Positions 14,326 through 21,552 of a stretch of DNA of 41,976 bases are shown one piece after another. The DNA is from Candidatus Parcubacteria bacterium (GTDB lineage Bacteria > Patescibacteriota > Minisyncoccia > Phycocordibacterales > UBA12088): positions 1 through 41,976 of the forward strand of contig RFKD01000040.1 in the NCBI GenBank assembly GCA_003694545.1. The letters are read 5' to 3'. The notes under the pieces were generated by a model. That model saw only the letters and a program-made list of their open reading frames with translations. It was not told the origin of the DNA and ran no database searches. The first letter of the stretch is position 1; the number at the start of each line of letters is the position of its first letter. Both the position numbers and the translations under genes were made by a program.

Positions 14326-14973
14326 ATGGCGAAGCGGCGCGGTTTCTTTGTTGTCATAGAGGGGACAGATGGTTCGGGAAAGTCTAGTGTCATCGAAAAA
14401 CTGAAGTCGCGGTTTGCTGAGGCGCTGTTCACTCGTGAGCCGGGGGGTACGCCGTTTGCGGAGGCGTTGCGAGGAGTGATGTTTGGCGCACCAGGCGCTC
14501 AAGACGCGGACGGTTTGACACACCTTCTCCTTCACTATGCCGCGCGGCGCGATCATCTGCTCAAATGCATTGCGCCCGCGCTTGCGGAGGGCAACCTTGT
14601 CGTATGTGACCGTTTTGCCGCTTCCTCGTGGGCGTATAATGTGCGGGGCCAGGAGTGCGCCGCGTGCGAGGGGGTGTTTGCGCCATTGCATCAGGCAGCA
14701 GTAGGGCAATATGAGCCTGACGCATACATTTGGCTTGACATACCTCCTGAAGTCGCCCACGAGCGCAGGCGTGCCGCGGGTGCGCAAAACCATTTTGATA
14801 CGCAAGACGCCGCCTTTCAGGAGCGGGTATATGAGGCGTACACAGAGTATTTCACCCAACATTTTTCAGGGAAACTTGTGCGTGTTGACGCCGCGCAATC
14901 CTTAGCGACAGTTGTGAGGGAAGTCGCTGAGCGGATTTCGCGTGAGTGGGAGCGGCGGAAAAACGGACTGTAA
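14326..14973 (+). CDS. tmk: Thymidylate kinase
   Basis: A 215-residue P-loop kinase that phosphorylates dTMP to dTDP. The P-loop IEGTDGSGKSS (residues 11-21), the FTREPGGTPFAEALR dTMP-binding motif, the DRFAASSWAYNVRG motif and WLDIPPEVAHERRR (the LID region) are in the expected order. An extra CAACEG segment adds two Cys close to the nucleotide site. It is divergent from the tandem thyX gene and, with dcd, forms a dTTP-synthesis block. Leaderless by promoter position. Confidence 0.95.
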   Translation: MAKRRGFFVVIEGTDGSGKSSVIEKLKSRFAEALFTREPGGTPFAEALRGVMFGAPGAQDADGLTHLLLHYAARRDHLLKCIAPALAEGNLVVCDRFAASSWAYNVRGQECAACEGVFAPLHQAAVGQYEPDAYIWLDIPPEVAHERRRAAGAQNHFDTQDAAFQERVYEAYTEYFTQHFSGKLVRVDAAQSLATVVREVAERISREWERRKNGL

Positions 14974-15044
14974 GTTGAGTGCCAAAAGCGTATGGTGTAA
15001 CGAGCGCCTCTTTCTCTTTACCCGCTAGCAGTTTCTTTTTGCGT

Positions 15045-16325
15045 ATGGACAATGTGTGTTTGGCTTTTCTTTCACAACAAGACCCAGACATTGCCGATGC
15101 GATTGACGGCGAACACCGACGGCAAGCGGAAGGGCTTGAGCTGATTCCGTCGGAAAACTATGTGTCCCGCGCGGTGCGCGAGGCGCTCGCAAGCGAGCTC
15201 ACGAATAAATATTCTGAAGGGTATCCCGGCAAACGCTACTATGGCGGGCAGGAGTTTACCGACGCAGTGGAGCGACTCGCGATCGAGCGGGCACGGCAGC
15301 TGTTTGGCGCGCGATTTGTGAATGTGCAACCGTTGTCGGGGGCGCCAGCCAACCTCGCGGCGTATATGGCGCTTCTCGAGCCTGGCGACACCGTTTTAGG
15401 GATGAATCTCGCGCACGGCGGGCACCTCACGCATGGGCACCCTCTGACATTGCCCGCGAAGATTTACCGTTTTGTAAACTACGGCGTCACCGATCGCGAC
15501 AGTGCGGAGATTGACTACGACGCTCTGCGCGATCTTGCCCTGCGCGAACGCCCCAAACTCATCCTTGCCGGCTTTTCCGCCTACCCTAAGCATCTCCAGT
15601 GGAAGCGTTTCAAAGAAATTGCTGACGAAGTCGGCGCTTACACAATGGCTGATGTAGCGCACATTGCTGGATTGATTGTCGCAGGTGTTGAAGAAAACCC
15701 GCTTGCCGCAGGATTTGATGTGGTAACAACCACGACCCACAAAACCCTGCGCGGCCCGCGCGGCGGGCTTATCCTCACCAACCGTGAGGATATCGCGGCG
15801 GTCGTGGATAAGGCGGTTTTCCCCGGCGTGCAGGGCGGGCCGCACATGAACAACATTGCGGCAAAAGCGGTCGCGTTTCTGGAGGCTCAGCATCCCATGT
15901 TTCGCGATTATGCTAGGCAGATTGTGGCGAACGCCCGCGCGATGGCGGAAGTGTTCGCGGCAGAAGGGGTGAGGATGGTTGGTGGTGGAACGGAAAATCA
16001 CCTCATCCTCGTTGACGCCATGACTTCATTTGGCGTGGGTGGAAAAGAAGCGCAAGACTTGTTGGATGACGCCGGCATCACGCTCAATAAAAACGCGGTG
16101 CCGTTTGACGAGCGCAAGCCGATGGATCCTTCGGGTATTCGGCTCGGCACGCCCGCGATGACAACGCGCGGGATGCGGGAAAAGGAGGCGCGGCAGGTGG
16201 CCCAATGGATTATTGCGGTTTTGCGCGCGCCACAAGACGCGCAAGTGCGCAAGAAGGTGCGTGAAGAAGTGCGCGCGCTGTGCGCCCAGTTTCCCATTCC
16301 AGAGAGGTTTGTGCCCGCCGTTTAG
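15045..16325 (+). CDS. glyA: Serine hydroxymethyltransferase
   Basis: A 426-residue PLP enzyme that converts serine and THF to glycine and 5,10-methylene-THF, the one-carbon donor needed by ThyX upstream. ELIPSENYVSRAVREALASELTNKYSEGYPGKRYYGG, NVQPLSGAPANLAAYMALL and DVVTTTTHKTLRGPRGG (PLP lysine at about residue 233) are all canonical, as is GIRLGTPAMTTRGM. ATG 15045 gives a normal N-terminus; the track start 14979 adds an unrelated 22 residues. No clear -10 element at leaderless spacing is seen, so it may be cotranscribed with tmk. Confidence 0.96.
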   Translation: MDNVCLAFLSQQDPDIADAIDGEHRRQAEGLELIPSENYVSRAVREALASELTNKYSEGYPGKRYYGGQEFTDAVERLAIERARQLFGARFVNVQPLSGAPANLAAYMALLEPGDTVLGMNLAHGGHLTHGHPLTLPAKIYRFVNYGVTDRDSAEIDYDALRDLALRERPKLILAGFSAYPKHLQWKRFKEIADEVGAYTMADVAHIAGLIVAGVEENPLAAGFDVVTTTTHKTLRGPRGGLILTNREDIAAVVDKAVFPGVQGGPHMNNIAAKAVAFLEAQHPMFRDYARQIVANARAMAEVFAAEGVRMVGGGTENHLILVDAMTSFGVGGKEAQDLLDDAGITLNKNAVPFDERKPMDPSGIRLGTPAMTTRGMREKEARQVAQWIIAVLRAPQDAQVRKKVREEVRALCAQFPIPERFVPAV

Positions 16326-16345
16326 TGCCTCTGCTTTCCGACGAT

Positions 16346-17416
16346 ATGGCTTTTTGGGCGGGCATTTCAGCGCGTGTGAGCTCGTTGGAGCCGCTGTTTT
16401 CTTGGGGAGCGTTTTTGGGAGGCGTGGTGTGGGACGCACTCACGCTTGATCGGATTGATCGTCCGGGAAGCCAGCTGACGCTCGTCGTGCTGTGGGGAGT
16501 GGTTGTTACCTGCTTGCTTCTTATTGTGTTGGTGCGGAGTGAGGGGAAGTGGGCTGAGCGCTTGCGCTGGGCGGCCGCGCTTGGGGCGCAGTTTGGCCTC
16601 GGCGGCTTGTTTTCCGCCTTGTCTATCTTTTTCGTGCGGAGCGCAAGCTGGGGCTCGTCCGCCCTCTTTGTGTTCATCATTGTTGCCCTTCTCGTCGCGA
16701 ACGAATTTTTTCGGGAGCACTACCGCAACCCTGTTCCTCTCTTTACAATGTGGAGCATTGCGACAAGCGCGCTAGCGCTCTTGGTCATTCCCACGGTAGT
16801 GGGAGCGGTTTCGCAAACAACGACAATTGCCGCCCTTGGGAGCGCGGCCGCGCTTGGCCTTAGCGTGGGGTGGGTCATTGCGCGGTTGCGTTCATCAGCG
16901 ACGGGGGGAATGGGGGTTATTGCCGTGGGGGTTCCGTTTGTGCTCTTTGGGCTTTACGCCGCCAACCTCATTCCGCCCGTGCCGCTGGTTGCCAAGGAAG
17001 TGGGCATCTACCACCATCTCTGGCGCGATGAGGCGGGATACCATCTCGTGCGTTACGACCAAGGTTGGCGCAATTGGGTGTGGAGGGAGACGAGCGACGA
17101 GCTCGTGTCGGTTGCGGACGCTCCGGTGTATTGCTTTAGCGCGGTGTTCGCGCCGGAAGGAGTGAGGACGACTATTTACCACCATTGGCAGAAGCAAGAA
17201 GACGCAAGCGGCGCTTGGATCACCCACAGCCGTCTTGCCATTCCCCTTACCGGCGGCAGAGAGGGGGGATATCGCGGCTATTCGTGGGTGCGCCAACTTG
17301 ATCCTGGCGTTTGGCGTTGCCGCGTGGAAGATGAGCGCGGGAGATCTCTTGGGAGCGCCGAAGTGACGGTGCGGGAAGATCCGATTGACGCGCGCGAAGA
17401 AGTTATCCTACGCTAA
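16346..17416 (+). CDS. DUF2914 domain membrane protein
   Basis: A 356-residue protein from ATG 16346 (MAFWAGIS), 20 bp after glyA. About seven hydrophobic helices span residues 15-220, with LTLVVLWGVVVTCLLLIVLV and FLFGLYAANLIPP-like segments. The C-terminal soluble part (about 260-350) contains YHHWQKQEDASGAWITHSRLAIPLTGGREGGYRGYSW and LDPGVWRCRVEDERGRSLG, the pattern of DUF2914, which in other proteobacterial and CPR proteins lies on the outer face of the membrane. Function unknown. The residues of the longer track ORF upstream of 16346 overlap glyA and are rejected. Confidence 0.8.
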   Translation: MAFWAGISARVSSLEPLFSWGAFLGGVVWDALTLDRIDRPGSQLTLVVLWGVVVTCLLLIVLVRSEGKWAERLRWAAALGAQFGLGGLFSALSIFFVRSASWGSSALFVFIIVALLVANEFFREHYRNPVPLFTMWSIATSALALLVIPTVVGAVSQTTTIAALGSAAALGLSVGWVIARLRSSATGGMGVIAVGVPFVLFGLYAANLIPPVPLVAKEVGIYHHLWRDEAGYHLVRYDQGWRNWVWRETSDELVSVADAPVYCFSAVFAPEGVRTTIYHHWQKQEDASGAWITHSRLAIPLTGGREGGYRGYSWVRQLDPGVWRCRVEDERGRSLGSAEVTVREDPIDAREEVILR

Positions 17417-17432
17417 TAGGTGCGTACTGTGT

Positions 17433-17618
17433 ATGACGCTTTTCATGGACCCCGCAATGGCAAAGCGTTGGTCGTGGCGCGAAAAACTCTTGTTTGCGCT
17501 GGGGATTCTCGTGCTCATCATCGAGATTGCCCGGCTGGTGGTTACGCTCAACAAACACAAGGAGACAACATATCTACCCGCCGCAACCTCAACCGACGCT
17601 GCGACTGAAGATTTGTAG
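17433..17618 (+). CDS. Small single-helix membrane protein
   Basis: Up to 61 residues, with a basic start AKRWSWREK followed by one hydrophobic helix LLFALGILVLIIEIARLVVTL and a short Thr/Ala-rich tail, giving an N-in/C-out topology by the positive-inside rule. No family is recognised. Three in-frame ATGs (17433, 17445, 17457) are possible; a TACTGT hexamer at 17425-17430 would favour 17445 on leaderless spacing. It lies between the DUF2914 and M20 peptidase genes. Confidence 0.5.
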   Translation: MTLFMDPAMAKRWSWREKLLFALGILVLIIEIARLVVTLNKHKETTYLPAATSTDAATEDL

Positions 17619-17662
17619 CATGCTTGCCCCTGTAAGGCAAAAGCGTTAGGGTAAGGAGGATT

Positions 17663-19015
17663 ATGGCGTCGTTGCATCCTGATACTCTGCTTGTGCGGTG
17701 GAAGGAAATCACCGAGGCATGGGTTGCGATCCCGAGCGTTTCCACGGATACCGCGCGCAAAGCAGACTGCCGCCGCGCGGCGCAGTGGCTTGCTGATTTG
17801 CTGTATGACGCCGGCGGAACGGTTGAGCTGCTTGAAGGCTACGGCAACCCCATTGTGCTGGGGCGGGTGGATGTTGGCGCACCCACGACAATCGTGGTGT
17901 ATGGTCACTATGATGTTCAACCAGCCGCGCGCGAGGAGGGGTGGGAGACGGACCCCTTTGAACTCGTGTATCGGGATGGCAGATATGTCGCGCGCGGCGT
18001 GATGGACAACAAGGGGCAGGTTGCCATTCACCTTGCCGCCGCGCTCGCGCTGAAGGAAGCGGGGGAGCTCGCCCACAATATCGTCTTTTTCGTGGAGGGC
18101 GACGAGGAGACCGGTTCTCCGCATCTTGCGGAGGCAGTTCAGTCTCTAAGAGAGATTCTGCGGCAGGACGCGATTGTGGTGTCCGACGGAGTGCGGGAGC
18201 ACAACCTTCCCACGCTCGAGTTGAGTTTTCGCGGAGGATTCAACGCGCGCGTGTGGCTCCGCACGCTTGCGGCGGACCAACACTCGGGAATGATGAGCCG
18301 CGTGGTTCCCAACGCGCCTGAGGTGCTTGTGCGTCTGCTGGCGTTCGCGCTGCAAGAAGGGGAGGGAGGGTTATTTGAAATCTTGGCGCGCGATGCGCCC
18401 GCGCCTTCGGCGGAGGTGGAAGCGGATCTCGCGGTGCTCCCCTTTGGCAAAGAAGGCATCGCGCGCGCTACGGGAGCGAGAGTGGTGCATCCGAAAAACG
18501 CGCAAGAATACGGCCGCTGGGTGGGCCTTGAACCTTCTTTGTCAATCACCACGCTCCGCGCCGGCTACCTTGGTGAAGGCTACCGCAACGCGCTTGCCGC
18601 GACTGCCGAGGCAAAAATCAATGTGCGTCTCGCTCCGCAACAGGATCCAGAAGCGGCCGCGGAACGCTTTCGTGAGTGGTGGCGTGAGCGCTTCGCGCAG
18701 ACAGAGGAAATTGTGGAAGGTGATGTAGCGATCGATGTCCCCTATCGCGGCGTGATGCTGCCGCGCGACAACCCGTGGCTGAACCGCGCAGGGCGCGTGT
18801 GGGAAGAGGTGACGGGCCGCGCGCCAGTGCGTACCTACTGTGGGGGCGGCATCCCTGTGGTGACGCTCTTTCACGAGGAGGTGGGTGCGCCGCTGGTGGT
18901 GACACCGCTTGCAAGTGAAGGAGGCAACATGCACGGCCCCAATGAAAATGTGAACGAGTTCGTCTTGCGCGAGGGGCTTGCGTGGAGCGCGCGCTGGTTT
19001 GGTGCGCGTGAATAG
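17663..19015 (+). CDS. M20-family metallopeptidase (dipeptidase/deacylase type)
   Basis: A 450-residue di-zinc peptidase. IVVYGHYDVQPA supplies the first metal His and catalytic Asp, ARGVMDNKGQ the bridging Asp, FFVEGDEETGSPHL the catalytic Glu and metal Glu, VVSDGV the next Asp, and EGGNMHGPNENV the last His. The central dimerisation (lid) domain is present (FRGGFNARVWLRTLAADQHSGMM). The closest group is the cytosolic carnosinase/ArgE/DapE-like set; substrate is not predictable, though scavenged dipeptides fit a host-dependent CPR cell. A strong AAGGAGGA lies unusually close to the ATG (2 nt), and TAGGGT ends 10 nt before it. Confidence 0.9.
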   Translation: MASLHPDTLLVRWKEITEAWVAIPSVSTDTARKADCRRAAQWLADLLYDAGGTVELLEGYGNPIVLGRVDVGAPTTIVVYGHYDVQPAAREEGWETDPFELVYRDGRYVARGVMDNKGQVAIHLAAALALKEAGELAHNIVFFVEGDEETGSPHLAEAVQSLREILRQDAIVVSDGVREHNLPTLELSFRGGFNARVWLRTLAADQHSGMMSRVVPNAPEVLVRLLAFALQEGEGGLFEILARDAPAPSAEVEADLAVLPFGKEGIARATGARVVHPKNAQEYGRWVGLEPSLSITTLRAGYLGEGYRNALAATAEAKINVRLAPQQDPEAAAERFREWWRERFAQTEEIVEGDVAIDVPYRGVMLPRDNPWLNRAGRVWEEVTGRAPVRTYCGGGIPVVTLFHEEVGAPLVVTPLASEGGNMHGPNENVNEFVLREGLAWSARWFGARE

Positions 19016-19028
19016 TGTCGGCGGGTGT

Positions 19029-20807
19029 ATGCGTGCGCTGATGGCTCGCGTAGAAAAAGTAGCGCAGGAGGTGGTAGGCGCAACGGGAGGAGGAGACGCG
19101 TCCCACGCGCGCGTGACGCTGGCGGAGGATCTTGCCCACGGCGATATGGCGCTCAACCACGCGCTGATTTTGGCGCGCGCTTTGAAAAAGCCGCCGCAGG
19201 AGGTGGCGCAAACACTCGCGCGCGCCATTCAGGCATCCTTGGGAGAAGAGGCCAGTGTGGCAGTTGCGGCGCCGGGTTTTGTCAACATCACATTATCGCT
19301 ACGCGCTCTGCTTGCGTTTGAAAAAGAGGCCCTTCTTAAGCCGCACATGTGGGGCGCGGGCTCCGCGCGCGCCAATCAGCGGGTGGTGGTTGAGTACACA
19401 CAACCCAACCCCTTCAAGGCATTTCATATCGGCCACTTGATGTCCAACACGATTGGCGAGGCAATCTCGCGCCTCGTTGCCGCGCAGGGCGCGCGTGTTG
19501 TGCGCGCCAACTATCAGGGCGATATCGGACCCCATGTCGCAAAAGCAATTTGGGCGTTGTGGCGCTTTCCTCAGGAGTATGATCCGAGCGACGCCGAATC
19601 GCTCGGAGAAGCCTACGCGCGCGGCGTGCGCGCGTATGAGGAAGACGCGGTTGCCCGCGAGGAGATCGACACCATCAATCGCCGCCTGTATGCCTTGCTC
19701 GGCGGAGAAGCTCCCGCGAGCGAGGAGGAGCGGCTATGGCTTGAGCTGTATCACACAGGCCGCGGTGCGTCGCTTGAGCATTTTGCACGCATTTACGCGC
19801 TCTTGAGCACAACTTTTGACGAGTTTTTCTTTGAGAGCGAAGCGGCTCCTATTGGGATTGAGGTAGTGCGCGAAGGGCTCGCGGGCGGCATTTTTTCGCA
19901 AAGCGAAGGAGCGGTGGTGTTCCGCGGGGGAGAACGGTGCAGGCCTCCGTTGCACACTCGTGTTTTTCTCACGCGCCACGGCACGCCAACCTATGAGGCA
20001 AAGGAGCTTGGGCTCGTGGAATTGAAGCGCCGCCGTTTTGGCGAGTTCGACGAGAACATTACGACCGTTGCCGTGGAACAGGAGAGTTACGGCAAGCTGC
20101 TTGCGTGCGTGATTGGACTTGTATGGCCCGAACTTGCCGGAAAGTATCAGTTTGTGGCGCACGGGATGCTCCAGCTTACAACCGGGAAAATGTCTTCGCG
20201 CACGGGCAAAGTCATCACGGGCGAGTCGCTGCTTGCCGATTTGCGCAACCGAGCGCGGGAAGTGATGCGGGGGCGCGTTGCCGCCGAGGAGGTGGAATCA
20301 ACTGCCGACGCCGTTGCGGTTGCCGCGGTGCGCTTTGCGGTTCTACGGCAAAATCGCGGGAAAAATATCCGCTTTGATCCGCAAGCGTCGCTGTCGCTCG
20401 TCGGGGATAGTGGGCCATATTTGCAATATACGCACGCGCGCCTTGCGTCGTTGTTTGCGAAAGCGCGCGACTCCGGTTTCCTCTCGGGTGAGGAAGAAAA
20501 GGAGGCGCGCGAGCTGAGCGAAGCACTTTCTTTTGAAGAGCTCTCGCCGCACGCGTTGGGGGTGGCGCGCCTTGTCGCGCGCTTTCCTGTGGTAGTGGAT
20601 CGGGCGCACGAGGAATTGGAGCCTTCCCACCTCGCGCAATATTTGCTTTTGCTTGCCGCCGCGGTGAACCATTGGTACGAAGAAGAGCAAATGGTGCGCG
20701 ATTCGCGGGAAGTAACCCTTCCGCGTCTTGCGCACCTCGCGGCCGCGAAGGTAACGCTCAAGCGAGGATTGGAGCTGCTGGGTATTCGTCCTTTGGAGGC
20801 GATGTGA
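19029..20807 (+). CDS. argS: Arginyl-tRNA synthetase
   Basis: A 592-residue class I synthetase. The N-terminal Add-1 domain (tRNA D-loop recognition) includes VAAPGFVNITLS. The HIGH motif is NPFKAFHIGHLMSN (HIGH at 133-136), and the KMSKS equivalent is TTGKMSSRTGKVITGESLL (about 386-403). The anticodon-binding DALR domain ends LKRGLELLGIRPLEAM. ATG 19029 is chosen because the TAGTGT hexamer (19013-19018), overlapping the stop of the M20 gene, ends 10 nt before it; the track start adds 17 residues inside the previous gene. It supplies Arg-tRNA in the cytosol. Confidence 0.95.
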   Translation: MRALMARVEKVAQEVVGATGGGDASHARVTLAEDLAHGDMALNHALILARALKKPPQEVAQTLARAIQASLGEEASVAVAAPGFVNITLSLRALLAFEKEALLKPHMWGAGSARANQRVVVEYTQPNPFKAFHIGHLMSNTIGEAISRLVAAQGARVVRANYQGDIGPHVAKAIWALWRFPQEYDPSDAESLGEAYARGVRAYEEDAVAREEIDTINRRLYALLGGEAPASEEERLWLELYHTGRGASLEHFARIYALLSTTFDEFFFESEAAPIGIEVVREGLAGGIFSQSEGAVVFRGGERCRPPLHTRVFLTRHGTPTYEAKELGLVELKRRRFGEFDENITTVAVEQESYGKLLACVIGLVWPELAGKYQFVAHGMLQLTTGKMSSRTGKVITGESLLADLRNRAREVMRGRVAAEEVESTADAVAVAAVRFAVLRQNRGKNIRFDPQASLSLVGDSGPYLQYTHARLASLFAKARDSGFLSGEEEKEARELSEALSFEELSPHALGVARLVARFPVVVDRAHEELEPSHLAQYLLLLAAAVNHWYEEEQMVRDSREVTLPRLAHLAAAKVTLKRGLELLGIRPLEAM

Positions 20808-20829
20808 GATGTGGATCCCCAAGGGGGCG

Positions 20830-20848
20830 GTGGCGGACGCCACTTTTG
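20830..20848 (+). terminator. Possible weak rho-independent terminator after argS
   Basis: GTGGC-GGAC-GCCAC hairpin followed by TTTTG, 22 bp past the argS stop. The stem is only 5 bp, so this is tentative. Confidence 0.3.
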
Positions 20849-20921
20849 ATGATGCAAAACCCAAGGGGTGTGGGTAGGTAACAAATTATTCAAGTTATTT
20901 ATGTCAAACTAAAAGTGTGTT

Positions 20922-21473
20922 ATGCCTTTCTCTCCCGAGTTTTCTCAACCCAACTCTTTGGAAAGTGATCCTCAGCGAGAAAGTCTCCTTTATTCTTTTC
21001 TCGTGGGGCAACTACAGGCAGGGTTGTCACTCGATGAGATCAGGACAGCGTATGAAATGGCGCTTGCGAGAGAAACAGAGGATTCCACTCATCCAAAGAT
21101 TCTTGCTGCGGCGCAATCTTATGTAGCGTTAATTACGGAACACAATTTGCCCGACAACGCCTTGGTTCGGTACCTGGAACGATGGAATGGTTTGGTTGGG
21201 CTTTGTCGGGATTTCCCACTGACTTTGGAAGGTGATAGTGCACACATATCTACACGGGGAACACTCGTAGATATTACTTCGCATGCTCGCGATGGCACAC
21301 TCATGTTCTATCTTAGGCGGGGGGAGCGGGATCTTTATTCCGCGACGATAGAGTTACATTGGAAAGACATTAACACTATTTCCCATCTAAGCAAATTGTT
21401 TTTGAAAGCAGAGATATTGTTAGATGAGTATCCTGGGTCAACAATTGAGGTCGCTTTTGATCCGAGCGATTGA
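20922..21473 (+). CDS. Unrecognised cytosolic protein, AT-richer than neighbours
   Basis: A 183-residue protein that I do not recognise. Residues 1-95 look helical (SLLYSFLVGQLQAGLSLDEIRTAYEMALARE, HPKILAAAQSYVALITEHNLP), while the C-terminal half alternates strands (GTLVDITSHARDGTLMFYLRRGERDLYSATIELHW) and ends with a helix and VEVAFDPSD-like strand. There is no signal peptide or transmembrane segment. Codon use and the region just upstream (AAATTATTCAAGTTATTTATG) are visibly AT-richer than the rest of the window, which may point to later acquisition. No clear -10 or SD decides the start, but ATG 20922 gives a sensible N-terminus. Confidence 0.6.
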   Translation: MPFSPEFSQPNSLESDPQRESLLYSFLVGQLQAGLSLDEIRTAYEMALARETEDSTHPKILAAAQSYVALITEHNLPDNALVRYLERWNGLVGLCRDFPLTLEGDSAHISTRGTLVDITSHARDGTLMFYLRRGERDLYSATIELHWKDINTISHLSKLFLKAEILLDEYPGSTIEVAFDPSD

Positions 21474-21534
21474 AGCCGCTGCGGTGTGGTTGATGTAAAA
21501 TCAGAAGGCCTCAACTTGTATCGTTTGCTGAAGG

Positions 21535-21543
21535 TGCTAGGAT
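21535..21543 (+). promoter_or_regulatory. Extended -10 promoter TGCTAGGAT of ileS
   Basis: TGC-TAGGAT ends 9 nt before the ileS ATG at 21553. Confidence 0.55.
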
Positions 21544-21552
21544 ACGGCTTGT

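Noticed and set aside
14263-14862. N-terminal extension of the thyX ORF (200 codons)
   Set aside because: It overlaps divergent tmk and lies upstream of the TGCTATACT promoter; no ThyX similarity in the extension.
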